Below the pieces are notes generated by a model. That model saw nothing but the letters and a program-made list of their open reading frames with translations, searched no databases and was not told where the DNA came from. Position numbers and translations under genes: made by a program. From Prostheceraeus crozeri (lineage: Eukaryota > Platyhelminthes > Polycladida > Euryleptidae), in contig CAJQUW010016138.1 in assembly GCA_907163375.1 (NCBI GenBank), positions 853,524 to 917,523 on the forward strand: 64,000 nucleotides of DNA, given 5' to 3'. Positions 52,049 to 61,274 of this stretch are shown one piece after another (the first letter of the stretch is position 1; each line of letters opens with the position of its first letter).

Positions 52049-53653
52049 GTGACTTCTTCCATATATGAATTTAACATGTCTACTGACTTCAACATCATTC
52101 TTCCAAGAAATAGCAACCCCAAGATATTCCCAAGTAACAAACCATCTCTCTACTCTGTTGAATTCGCTAATCCAATTACTCTGCATGGACCCCATGAAGT
52201 TGTTCTAACTGAAATTACTTATTACAACGATATCAGTTTGCTAAAGAACAACTATTTTGAATTACATAAAGAAGTGCGAGAGAAGGATGATTGCTTTCGC
52301 ATATTTCAAAATAGTCTACATGGTACATGGGCTTTTCATCATCTAAATTTACATCCTTTTTCAACATCTTTACCATCTGTCCAAAACATGATTAAAATTC
52401 AAAAGGCATTTGCAACGTCAACTTTTGATTCTAAGGTTCCCACAATGAGCTTGCAAGATACACAAAAGGAAATCGGTAGAATGTTTGAACGAATAAATGA
52501 TCTCTTCAAGCTGACTTTGAATAAATTCTACAAACCAGTCATAAAGGGGTCAACAAAATTGATGAAGGAAGGGAAGCATGTTCTTCTTGTATTAGGTAAG
52601 GATTTGAGTCATACTTTTGGGTATTCCAGAACAACTTTCTCATCAAGGTATTGGTATAATGGACGTGGGTGGAATTCGGAGAGGAAAGTCACTGATTTTC
52701 AATGTAGAATTGTGCCATTGTATGCATTACAAAAAAGGAGCATCCGAGTAAAAAATAAATTTGAGGTCATTAGAAGTGTTGAAGACTTTGCAAGAAAGTT
52801 TCAAGGATCAGTGCCAGATACGTTAATGACTTGTGAATATAAGAAAGAGAAAGTAACTTTGTTTACTGTTGAAACGGAGGCAGAATTTATTGTTTTTACT
52901 AAAAAGACACCATTGGAAAAGTCTGAGTCCGCTGTTATTGAATTCGGATCTGAAATGATTGGGATGTTTAAGGGCCTTGAAAGCGCACCTTGGTTGACAG
53001 AATTAAATGATACATTCAAGGTTCAATTGTCCTCTTCTAAACTCAAAGCATCAACAAATGCTTCATGGGATATCCACGTATACAGCGAAGACATATTGGG
53101 TGATGAATTGTCTACTTCCAGTGAACTTGTAAAAAGAGTTAATTTGAACATTGAAAGCTTGAAAACGCCATCTGAATTGTGTACAAAGTTAAATGAGTTT
53201 GGTGTAGATTACCTTGATGCAGATGAATATCACTTTTCTTATGACCCACATAAGAAACGCATGATTGTAAAGGTAGGGAAGAACTCTCTTATCAAGCTGG
53301 ATAGCGTGTTAACGACCACATTGGGATTCTCAAAATCAACTATTTATGAAGGCACATCAATAGGTGATGCAGCCCCATCACTAGAACGTGATATAAGTAA
53401 CTTATACGTCTATTGTAACATTATTGAATATACAAGGGTTGGCGACATTGAGGCCCCACTTCTGCGCACATTTCCTCTCTCATCCGTAAGGAAGCAACTA
53501 ATCAATCGAGAATTTTTTAACACAATGTATCTACCAATCAGCCGAAATTTCATCAATAGAATTGACATATCAATTCATGATGACGCAGGAGAAGTAGTAC
53601 CGTTCTGTGGTGGTGTTACTGTTTTGACCCTACATATTAGGTCACGAGAATAA
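52049..53653 (+). CDS. Penton-like minor capsid protein (C)
   Basis: 534 residues, whole. The N-terminus has FNIILPRNSNPKIFPSNKP and GPHEVVLTEITYY, and the C-terminus has ISNLYVYCNIIEY, VGDIEAPLLRTFPL, YLPISRNFINRIDISIHDD and VTVLTLHIR, which is the Polinton/adintovirus penton-type signature. It is preceded directly by the integrase and followed by the core protein gene. The long middle is unusual in its number of Lys/Ser residues. Likely capsid vertex protein by family. Confidence 0.75.
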   Translation: MTSSIYEFNMSTDFNIILPRNSNPKIFPSNKPSLYSVEFANPITLHGPHEVVLTEITYYNDISLLKNNYFELHKEVREKDDCFRIFQNSLHGTWAFHHLNLHPFSTSLPSVQNMIKIQKAFATSTFDSKVPTMSLQDTQKEIGRMFERINDLFKLTLNKFYKPVIKGSTKLMKEGKHVLLVLGKDLSHTFGYSRTTFSSRYWYNGRGWNSERKVTDFQCRIVPLYALQKRSIRVKNKFEVIRSVEDFARKFQGSVPDTLMTCEYKKEKVTLFTVETEAEFIVFTKKTPLEKSESAVIEFGSEMIGMFKGLESAPWLTELNDTFKVQLSSSKLKASTNASWDIHVYSEDILGDELSTSSELVKRVNLNIESLKTPSELCTKLNEFGVDYLDADEYHFSYDPHKKRMIVKVGKNSLIKLDSVLTTTLGFSKSTIYEGTSIGDAAPSLERDISNLYVYCNIIEYTRVGDIEAPLLRTFPLSSVRKQLINREFFNTMYLPISRNFINRIDISIHDDAGEVVPFCGGVTVLTLHIRSRE

Positions 53654-53696
53654 GGCTTTACGCTATTATGCCTTCCATAGTTATTCAATAGTCATA

Positions 53697-54179
53697 ATGA
53701 CAGGCATTTACAGTAGACCATCATATCAGAGCGGTTATCCCGTGTTTGTTGGAGGTAGACGACAAGTTGGAGGAGGCATATTTGGTGCACTAAGACGTAT
53801 GGTTCTTCCAACACTCAAAAAGTATGGCGTACCAATCATGAAGCGTGTTGGAAGCAGGGCTTTAGATTTTGGTGCAAATGTTGCAGCTGATGCGCTTCAA
53901 GGTGAGGATATCGGTGAATCTATGAAAATGCGCGCGCAGCAATCTGCCATTGACGCATTAGATGATTTAACAAAGACGAGACGTACAGTTCGGAAGAAGC
54001 GTAGGAAGTCAAGACAAGTTGGATCCGGTCGAGTTACTAAGCAAAGACGCAGGAAAAGTAAAAAGCCGACTAGAGCAGCACGTTCTAAATCTAGACGTCG
54101 TGTGAAAGCAAGAAAGCGCAAACGAAATTCCACTGCGACTGGAAACAAGTCAAAACGAAGGAAGACAACATATTTGTAG
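53697..54179 (+). CDS. pX-like basic core protein (C)
   Basis: 160 residues. YSRPSYQSGYPVFVGGRRQV, then GGGIFGALRRMVLP, a helical region, and a very basic C-terminal third (KQRRRKSKKPTRAARSKSRR). Same plan as 27733-28164 in B. Followed 10 bp later by the capsid gene. By analogy a DNA-condensing virion core protein. Confidence 0.65.
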   Translation: MTGIYSRPSYQSGYPVFVGGRRQVGGGIFGALRRMVLPTLKKYGVPIMKRVGSRALDFGANVAADALQGEDIGESMKMRAQQSAIDALDDLTKTRRTVRKKRRKSRQVGSGRVTKQRRRKSKKPTRAARSKSRRRVKARKRKRNSTATGNKSKRRKTTYL

Positions 54180-54189
54180 AGCTAATACG

Positions 54190-55473
54190 ATGCAGAGTAT
54201 CAATTCGGCTTTGTGTTTCTTCGATTCTCCCCCTCATCAGACAGACATCATCTCCTCAACAATTGTAGACATAGTCCCCACAACAAATATCGATGGTAAC
54301 CAGCAGCCTATTCAGTTTGATATACCTGCCAATCCTCAAGATTATATTGACTGTCAATCCATTGATTTAGAGTTGTGTATACAAATTAAGAAGACTGATG
54401 GTACAAATATCGATTCATCCAAGGATAAAGTGGGATTAGCAAATCTTCCTATTGCCAGTCTGTTCTCAGATGTGTATCTAATATTGAATGACAAACAGAT
54501 TGAAGGAGGGGATCGAGCATATCCATATGGAGCATATATACATACAATGACTCAATTTCAAAAGCAAGCCAAACAGTCACACTTGCAAGTTTCTGGGTGG
54601 TATGATGATCAGCAAGGGAAATTTGATGATGTCTCAAATACAGGGTTGAAAAGACGAATGGATTTAACAGCGGATTCAAAGGAATTATACTTGAAAGGAC
54701 CCGTCTATCTTGATTTCCTTCGTCAATCTAGATATCTGCTATCACAGGTTAAAATGCAAATAAAATTTATTCGTGCAAATCCTGAGTTCGCGTTAATGGC
54801 TTTTGGAGCTACAAACTATCAAGTCAACATAAGTAATGCCGTGCTCAATGTAAGGCGAGTAACAATGAACCCGTCAGTCATCAACGAGCATGCGACAGGA
54901 TTGAGGAAAAACAATGCAATATATCCAGTTAATCACAGTGTGTTGACAAACTTCACAATTGGTGCGGGATCATCCTCTCATGCCTACCCAAATCTTTTTC
55001 CCACTGCAATGCCAAAGGCGGTGTATATCACATTTGTGGAAAATGAGGCATTCATTAGTGCTTTTGAAAAGAATCCATTCAATTTCCAACACTTTAATGT
55101 TAGCAAACTAGCACTCTATCAGGATGGGAAATTTGTATCTTGCAAAGCATATGAGCCTAATTTCAAAGATGGTAAATTCGCACGTGAATATGGTTCTACT
55201 TTCACCGCCCTCAACATGTTTAATACAGATGTTTCAAATGGAATTACAATGGATATGTACAAGAATGGCTACTTCTTCATTATGTACAACCTCACAGCAC
55301 ATGCAGATCTAGGTGGTGAAAGCGTAGGAGTTACAAAGCCTGGAAATCTACGACTGGAGGTATCATTTGAGTCACCTTTGAAGAAAACAATTACTTGTCT
55401 CATTTATGCTATCTATGATAGCAAAGTTGAGATAACAAGAATGAGAGACGTGACTGTCACCTATCAGAGATGA
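54190..55473 (+). CDS. MCP: Major capsid protein, hexon-like double jelly roll (C)
   Basis: 427 residues, whole, aligning along its length with the B protein: FDIPANPQDYIDCQ, YPYGAYIHTMTQF, GPVYLDFLRQSRYLL, RRVTMNPSVINEHATGL, NAIYPVNHS, NPFNFQHFN, and the C-terminal MRDVTVTYQR. The strong similarity of pattern with many residue changes shows B and C are distinct lineages. The stop overlaps the protease start by 4 bp (ATGA). Confidence 0.92.
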   Translation: MQSINSALCFFDSPPHQTDIISSTIVDIVPTTNIDGNQQPIQFDIPANPQDYIDCQSIDLELCIQIKKTDGTNIDSSKDKVGLANLPIASLFSDVYLILNDKQIEGGDRAYPYGAYIHTMTQFQKQAKQSHLQVSGWYDDQQGKFDDVSNTGLKRRMDLTADSKELYLKGPVYLDFLRQSRYLLSQVKMQIKFIRANPEFALMAFGATNYQVNISNAVLNVRRVTMNPSVINEHATGLRKNNAIYPVNHSVLTNFTIGAGSSSHAYPNLFPTAMPKAVYITFVENEAFISAFEKNPFNFQHFNVSKLALYQDGKFVSCKAYEPNFKDGKFAREYGSTFTALNMFNTDVSNGITMDMYKNGYFFIMYNLTAHADLGGESVGVTKPGNLRLEVSFESPLKKTITCLIYAIYDSKVEITRMRDVTVTYQR

Positions 55474-55934
55474 GTAACTTAAGCAACATAGAAATCTTGA
55501 GGAAAATGAGGAAAGCTCATCCCTACTCCAAGACAATATTTCTCAATGTCTTTTCTAGAGATAATTTACCTGATTCAATTCCTTTCTATCCTTGTTCGCT
55601 TATCATTAATACGGATACAAACAATCTTCCCGGAAAACATTGGATTGCTGTATACATCAATCGTTATAAAGTGGCCGAATATTTTGACTCTCTTAATCAA
55701 CCTCGTTTACATGATATCGCATTATGGATGAACAGGTTCTCCTGGACTGTTAGGAAAGTGACATCGTTCCCACTTCAAAGTAATACATCTCTAATGTGCG
55801 GTGGCTATGTACTCTATTTTGTCAATGAGAGACCATTGAAAAATAACTGTAAAAGTGCTTTAGAACTATTTTCAAAAAACTGTGATAAAAATGATGTAAT
55901 TCTTACTAAATATGTCGAAACAGTTTTGAAATAA
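55470..55934 (+). CDS. PRO: Adenain-like cysteine protease (C)
   Basis: 154 residues. NLPGKHWIAVY contains the catalytic His, VAEYFDSL the acidic residue, and TSLMCGGYVLYF the catalytic Cys. Usual family size. Starts on the capsid stop, ends at AATAAA (55931). Matures capsid/core proteins in this class. Confidence 0.87.
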   Translation: MSNLSNIEILRKMRKAHPYSKTIFLNVFSRDNLPDSIPFYPCSLIINTDTNNLPGKHWIAVYINRYKVAEYFDSLNQPRLHDIALWMNRFSWTVRKVTSFPLQSNTSLMCGGYVLYFVNERPLKNNCKSALELFSKNCDKNDVILTKYVETVLK

Positions 55935-56042
55935 AGTTTTATGTTGTATCATTAACTTGCTCTCTTTTTTCCAAAACAAGGGTTTATAAGGAAAACAAAA
56001 AATATGTTTATATTTCATTATCTATTCACATATATACAAAAT

Positions 56043-56612
56043 CTACAATTTGGTTTTCATGAAACATTTTTTCAAATCACATATGATGGGAGGCACATCA
56101 CTTATGTCTTTAATGCCGGTTATCACAATCTTTCCATTATGGAACACATGAACATGATATGGATGCCAGTTAGTCAATTGAGCTGCTGGAAATAGCTCCA
56201 CTTCATAAGTTAGATTATGTGATGATGTAACTTTACGGAAATCATAGTGATAGTGTAATTCACATAACACGGTCATTGTCTTCACTTTCCAATCAGATAA
56301 TGAATCACCAAGTAAATGTTCCAAAGTTAAGTGTAGATATGAGAGATCACCCTCCATGACCCTTCCAATACATTGGATTGTTCCATTTGGAAAGAATAGG
56401 ATAGTGAGAGATCTATCCTTCCTCTGAATCCTCCATGTTAACATTGAGGGTCTTCCAAGATGTAAGCTCGTTGTCGGCTTCAATTTGCGTTTTATCAGTA
56501 ACCATTGTTTTCGGTTGGGTATATTCCTCTCGATCTCTTGTAGATTGAGTTTTGAGTTTGCTTTTGTAGTTAACATCCGATTTACAACTTCCAACCGTTT
56601 GATGTCCTCCAT
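56043..56612 (-). CDS. TATA-binding-protein-like protein (C)
   Basis: An open 189-residue leftward gene, close to the ~180-residue TBP core. Lobe 1: VVNRMLTTKANSKLNLQEIE, matching the start IVSTVNLGCKLDLKTIA of cellular TBP, then LTILFFPNGTIQCIGR, matching TALIFSSGKMVCTGA. Lobe 2: LTYEVELFPAAQLTNW, matching SYEPELFPGLIYR, then VHVFHNGKIVITGIKD, matching LLIFVSGKVVLTGAK. Two repeats, in the right order and spacing, make the homology firm. DNA contact phenylalanines of TBP map in part to F residues here. It overlaps the upstream gene by ~200 bp. It may direct element transcription at its TATA boxes. Confidence 0.8.
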   Translation of the reverse strand: MEDIKRLEVVNRMLTTKANSKLNLQEIERNIPNRKQWLLIKRKLKPTTSLHLGRPSMLTWRIQRKDRSLTILFFPNGTIQCIGRVMEGDLSYLHLTLEHLLGDSLSDWKVKTMTVLCELHYHYDFRKVTSSHNLTYEVELFPAAQLTNWHPYHVHVFHNGKIVITGIKDISDVPPIICDLKKCFMKTKL

Positions 56613-56994
56613 CTTTAATGAATGACGTTATCTGTGGTAGTATCTCCTTTGTAAAGGTTTCCCATGTGACGTCACTGAAACGGAAAAATCGATATTCAAC
56701 ATCTTCACGTTTTGGTGAACAGACGTATAGTTTGACTGATGAATCACACTTTATCCATACCGTGTCATCGAGAGGAATCTTGATCCGAGTCTTATGGTTG
56801 TCAATGAGATCCGCAAAGTCTTTCAGTGAAGGCAATGAGTCAATACTAATGCAAACGCCACGATGTTTTCGATCACTATTTGCTATTGAATGACGAAATG
56901 CTATTCTTTTAGAATTTGTTATGTGAACGTTTTGAACGTCACTAAGTTTCCATGTTCTAATGTAATGAGGCATGTTCCGAAAGCTATGTTTCAA
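56413..56994 (-). CDS. Partner of TBP-like gene, possible PC4-type repeats (C)
   Basis: A 193-residue leftward ORF. Residues ~13-65 (TWKLSDVQNVHITNSKRIAF, then HRGVCISIDSLPSLKDFADL) have the layout of coactivator PC4: strands, an R-G-V-x-I-S turn, and a helix ending in an Ile/Asp. A second, weaker repeat covers ~72-120 (PLDDTVWIKC to VTWETFTKEI). PC4 binds ssDNA and bridges TFIIA-TBP. The C-terminal part is polar and overlaps the TBP-like gene in another frame. The B relative (30552-30824) holds only the first repeat. Fold assignment is tentative. Confidence 0.4.
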   Translation of the reverse strand: MKHSFRNMPHYIRTWKLSDVQNVHITNSKRIAFRHSIANSDRKHRGVCISIDSLPSLKDFADLIDNHKTRIKIPLDDTVWIKCDSSVKLYVCSPKREDVEYRFFRFSDVTWETFTKEILPQITSFIKDGGHQTVGSCKSDVNYKSKLKTQSTRDREEYTQPKTMVTDKTQIEADNELTSWKTLNVNMEDSEEG

Positions 56995-57035
56995 ATTTAG
57001 GTTTAATGTTTGCCTAAAGTTTGTTATTTTATTAG

Positions 57036-57205
57036 CTCAACATATCGGAATGATGTTGAGTACAAATTCTTCACATATTCATTCACATTAGGACTACCTA
57101 TTTATTAGTAATCATTTCTACATATCGGAAAGATGTAGAAATTTCAATTTTAGTAAGACTACTTATGTATTAGTAAGTGTTGCTACATGTCGGAAGATGC
57201 AGCAA
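57036..57205. promoter_or_regulatory. Three regularly spaced hairpins with conserved loops
   Basis: Arms 57036-57043/57053-57060 (8 bp), 57114-57123/57133-57142 (10 bp) and 57180-57188/57197-57205 (9 positions, one A-C mismatch) enclose loops ATCGGAATG, ATCGGAAAG and GTCGGAAG. The stems differ in sequence yet stay paired. Between hairpins, GACTAC-TAT-TATTAGTAA is repeated. They lie between the leftward polymerase stop and the next leftward start. Confidence 0.75.
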
Positions 57206-57252
57206 TCGCAAGATCCATTACAAGTGGAATATTATATTGTTTTTATTCAGAC

Positions 57253-60200
57253 TTATTCTGCATCACCTGTGACAGGAAGGCATCTCCTTCTCTTCGACGG
57301 TGGGGGAAGACGTAGGCTGTAGTGTCCATATGGTAATGATAAATTTTTATCCAGCCAACAGCGCTTATCCTCCCAAAGTGAAAGACCTCGCTTCCTAAAT
57401 GATTTTGTGCTAACTATGTGATTTTTTGAATTTATAATTGTCATATCTTCAGTTGTATCATTCTCACTATAATAGACACTCCTATAGTCATCATGCTTCA
57501 ATTTTTTAACTGCTGCTCTCTGAATTCCTTTTGCACGTTTGATGCTATGATTCGTAGTGTCTAGATATTTCATTGAATACATTTTCGGTTTTAGTAGGAT
57601 CATTTCCTCAAGCAACTTTCCGGCACACTCATCCTTAAAACAACCTAATCTAGCTTTGTTTGTAGTTGAGTATAGTCGGTGATGACTGTCATAGTTTGAA
57701 GAGTCAAACTTTTCACCGAAGTATGGAAGTATATCTTCCAGACGGACAGATGGTGATGTGTATAAACATAGGAAGAAACTGTCTGTATCACCTCCACAAA
57801 GCCGCGTTCTATTTATCAGTGGACACCCTTTTAGATCATTGTAATATAATTGATACATTTCCAACTTACTATAGTCAAGTACTGCTTGACCAACATATAT
57901 TAATTTATTTAAAACTATTGAAGGTTTGTACATTTCCATACCAACCAGATCTTCATCAAATATTTTATGTTGAACATAGAGAGGATGATTTGACAATTTC
58001 AGTAGTTGTTTCTCATTGTTGACTAGTTTAAATTTTTTCCTTCTCCTTACATTTTCCATTGTTTTACCATATAAAGAATTATTTTTCAATTTGTAGAATG
58101 ACTTTTCGAAGTCACTGTTTAATTGAGCCCTCTTTTGAGAGTTCATATCAATGTATGTTTTTAACCAAGGTTTTTGTGTGAATTTTATGCCACTATGAAT
58201 CTTCTTGATTCTCATGTCCATGGTCAAGTAAAATTTTAAAATTGAGTAGTGGACTACATAATTTTCCCTATCAAATTGATGGAGCAGAAGTTTCTTGATA
58301 GAAGAAAAATTTGTATTTGGTCTTACTTTTTCATATAGATTTTTCATATAGTGTGAAAACATTCTCTTTTCAATCATCTGCATTTCTGGAGCTAATGGGA
58401 AATCGGCAGTGTCATCATGAATGGCTGCAGGATACTCTAAATCTAAATCAAAAATGTAGCCGATTTCACCATCATCATCTATATTTTGAATATTTTCTTC
58501 ATTTAAAAAATTATCTAATTCCCTTTCATTCAACCATTTGAAATTTGAGTGGGGTAGATTTCTACTGAGTGAAGAACCGTAAAGGTTATTAACATCTAAG
58601 TAGGTCAAATGTCGACTTTCATGTGTATTATTTCCTAATTCTTCAATGCGTGCACGCGCTCGGTGAATGTTGGTGAAAGTCATACCCCATCTAATTCCTC
58701 GTTCAAATAGATTGTACATATTTTCATCTTGTATGTAGTGTGGGGGATCATTGGAAGAGAAATTTAGTGCTGAGGTAAAGCTAAGATGTGGGAGACTGAC
58801 AAAATGTACAGGGTCGACTTCATCCTCACGTTGACTCAATGCTCTAAACACTTCAAATATGTCTGCCAACAATAAAACATCTAACTTCAGATATGCCAGC
58901 ATCTAATCACCAAATGTGCTACAATTAAATTCAATCCATGCCTTGTTAGCGTGTTCATATTCACTATCGGAACAGTGCTCACGAGTAAGATCATTATAGA
59001 ATTCAATTTGTGGTGGTAGACAGTCTTCCGTCAACGTGTTTAAGTTTTTGAAGTATGAATATGGAAACACTCCCTTCTGATATAAAACATTATCACTTAA
59101 TTGTGGAAATTCTACCCTTAATGTCTCTACATGCTCATACGTTTGCAAGCCCTTGGCTAATTCACTCAAGGATGCACTTAGAAATTGATATCAGTCTAAG
59201 AATTTTAGTTTAAAGTATACTATCTTCCCTTTGTATTCATTTACAGGGACACTGGCGGATAAAGTTATATATTTTTCAGCAGTTGCTGCTACAACATCTA
59301 ATTTCCAAGATTTCATTCTTCCAATCGCTTTATAGCAAACGATGTGACTATCATAATTTTTAAAATTGTGGAAAAATATGGGGAGCTCCCGTCTGTTAAG
59401 TCTTAACCGGAGATTGCATTTCCTACATAATGTTTGCCTATATCGTCCGGTGATATGATCATGATCACGTACTTTTATGACTTCATCGCTGAATTTCGAT
59501 TTACATTTGTTGCAACATTCTGCATTCTCATGGCGTGCTTTTTCATCCGCTGACAGTGACATTGGCTGCCTAGTTGTTGCACATTGGTTGTCATATAAGT
59601 CTTGGGCTACAGTTTCTAAGTGATGCAAGAAACCAATAATGCAATTTTCTCCCTCAAAGAGGTAATACTTGTTTTCAAATTTTGATTGAAGGGCATTATG
59701 CCAGACATGATAGGCTCCAATGGCCGCAGGTTTATGTATTTTATTATCAATGTAGCACTCTATATCTGCATAAATTACTAAAGGAGGACTTAGTTGATAT
59801 TCCATGCTACTTGTTAGTACTTTTAGATCCGATGGCATTTTTTCTATTTGTGCTTTTCCTCGAATACAAAACTGGAAGTGTCGTTCTAGTGTTGTTTTAT
59901 ATGTGAATGACTGAGTGCATCTTTCGCAGAAGTATTTATGTCTTTTTAAAGTTCTCCTATACAATCTTGACAGCCTTGGAATTCCACAATAGTGTGCTGC
60001 TCCATTGTTTAGAATTAGCAAAATATTAACCGTTTGCCTACCAGTAAAGTTACTATTGTAACGAACACCTTTGAGTCCATTTTCATAAAAGTGAATGTTA
60101 ATTTTAATATCATTGTTTTTCTCAAATTTTGGAATATGTTTGATTGATACTGGTGTGGAAATGCCTTCCATATTTAGCTCAGATGTCCACTCACTATATG

Positions 60201-61109
60201 ATTTTACTTCATTCCTTGAATAAGGTACTTCATTATAATGCAATATTGATAAAACTGCATATAGGAAGCAATCATTTGCATTTGAATTAACCCTAATGAC
60301 AGCTTTAGAGTTTTTAACTTCTTTGGTAGAGGAAATGATTGTCCACCTGACAGTATTGGACTTGTTATTACATTGAACTCTATATTTTGTACATCATCTA
60401 TAATCCAATTGCTACCCTTTTTTGTGAAGGCTTCAATATGATTTATTAGACTATTTAGATGATCCTGAAACCAAGCATCATAGTCATAAATATAGTTTGA
60501 GGATGATGAGGTAAAGTGTGCGAGAAAAGTTTCTTCTTCTTGAGGATTAGAACGGACATAACGAATTTGTGCAATCAGACGACCGCGCAATTGATAGCTC
60601 CTTAGTGAGTCAGACACTAAATTCCCTAACATGGAACGCATGCTTTCTAAGAATGATGTTATGTCCACAGTAGGTGTTGTTGGCGTGATATCATACACAC
60701 GTGCATGGCCATTGAGTGCGCTTTCGCTGAGACAAACAGTTCCATAGTTATTATGCATGTTCACCTCACTATTTGTGTTATGTATATTCATATGCTGTCG
60801 AAATCTACTTATAGAGTTATACGTTTTGCCACACCGAGAGCAGTATTGCATAAAGTTTTGTATGTTAGTTGAAGCGCTGGTTGTTGGCTTAGAAGTAGAT
60901 CTATTTTGATTATTTGAATTTGACTCTGCTATACTATCATTCGGTTTATTATTGCATACAAGTTTATGCTACTTAAGATTATCCATCCTATTCGTCTTAT
61001 ATGGACACTTGCTACATTGATACGTTTTTCCTAACTTACAAAATTTTTCATGTCGTTGCAAATTGCCTATGAGAGTGAACACTTTTCCACACTTGGTACA
61101 GACAACCAT
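57253..61109 (-). pseudogene. POLB: Protein-primed type DNA polymerase B (C)
   Basis: Zinc fingers come first from 61109 (VCTKCGKVF; QCSKCPYKT; YCSRCGKTYN), then YADIECY, an endonuclease-VII-like motif (RDHDHITGRYRQTLC), HNFKNYDSH, YLKLDVLLLADIF, a YLDVNNLYGSSL palm motif, NNSLYGKTMENV and GGDTDSFF, with a C-terminus RCWLDKNLSLPYGH. All family landmarks are present in order. It differs strongly from the A/B polymerase. Broken in about four places. Confidence 0.93.
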
Positions 61110-61274
61110 GATTATTGATGAGGATTGAAATTAGCAAGCCCTTATATACATCTACCATCTAATGACGTCAGCGTCATCACCAGCCAATACCATATGTTCC
61201 GATCTGATGCAAAGAGAAAACATAACATGTTTGATAATTTCTTTTTCTTAAATGAAGAAAGATAAAAGTTAAAG

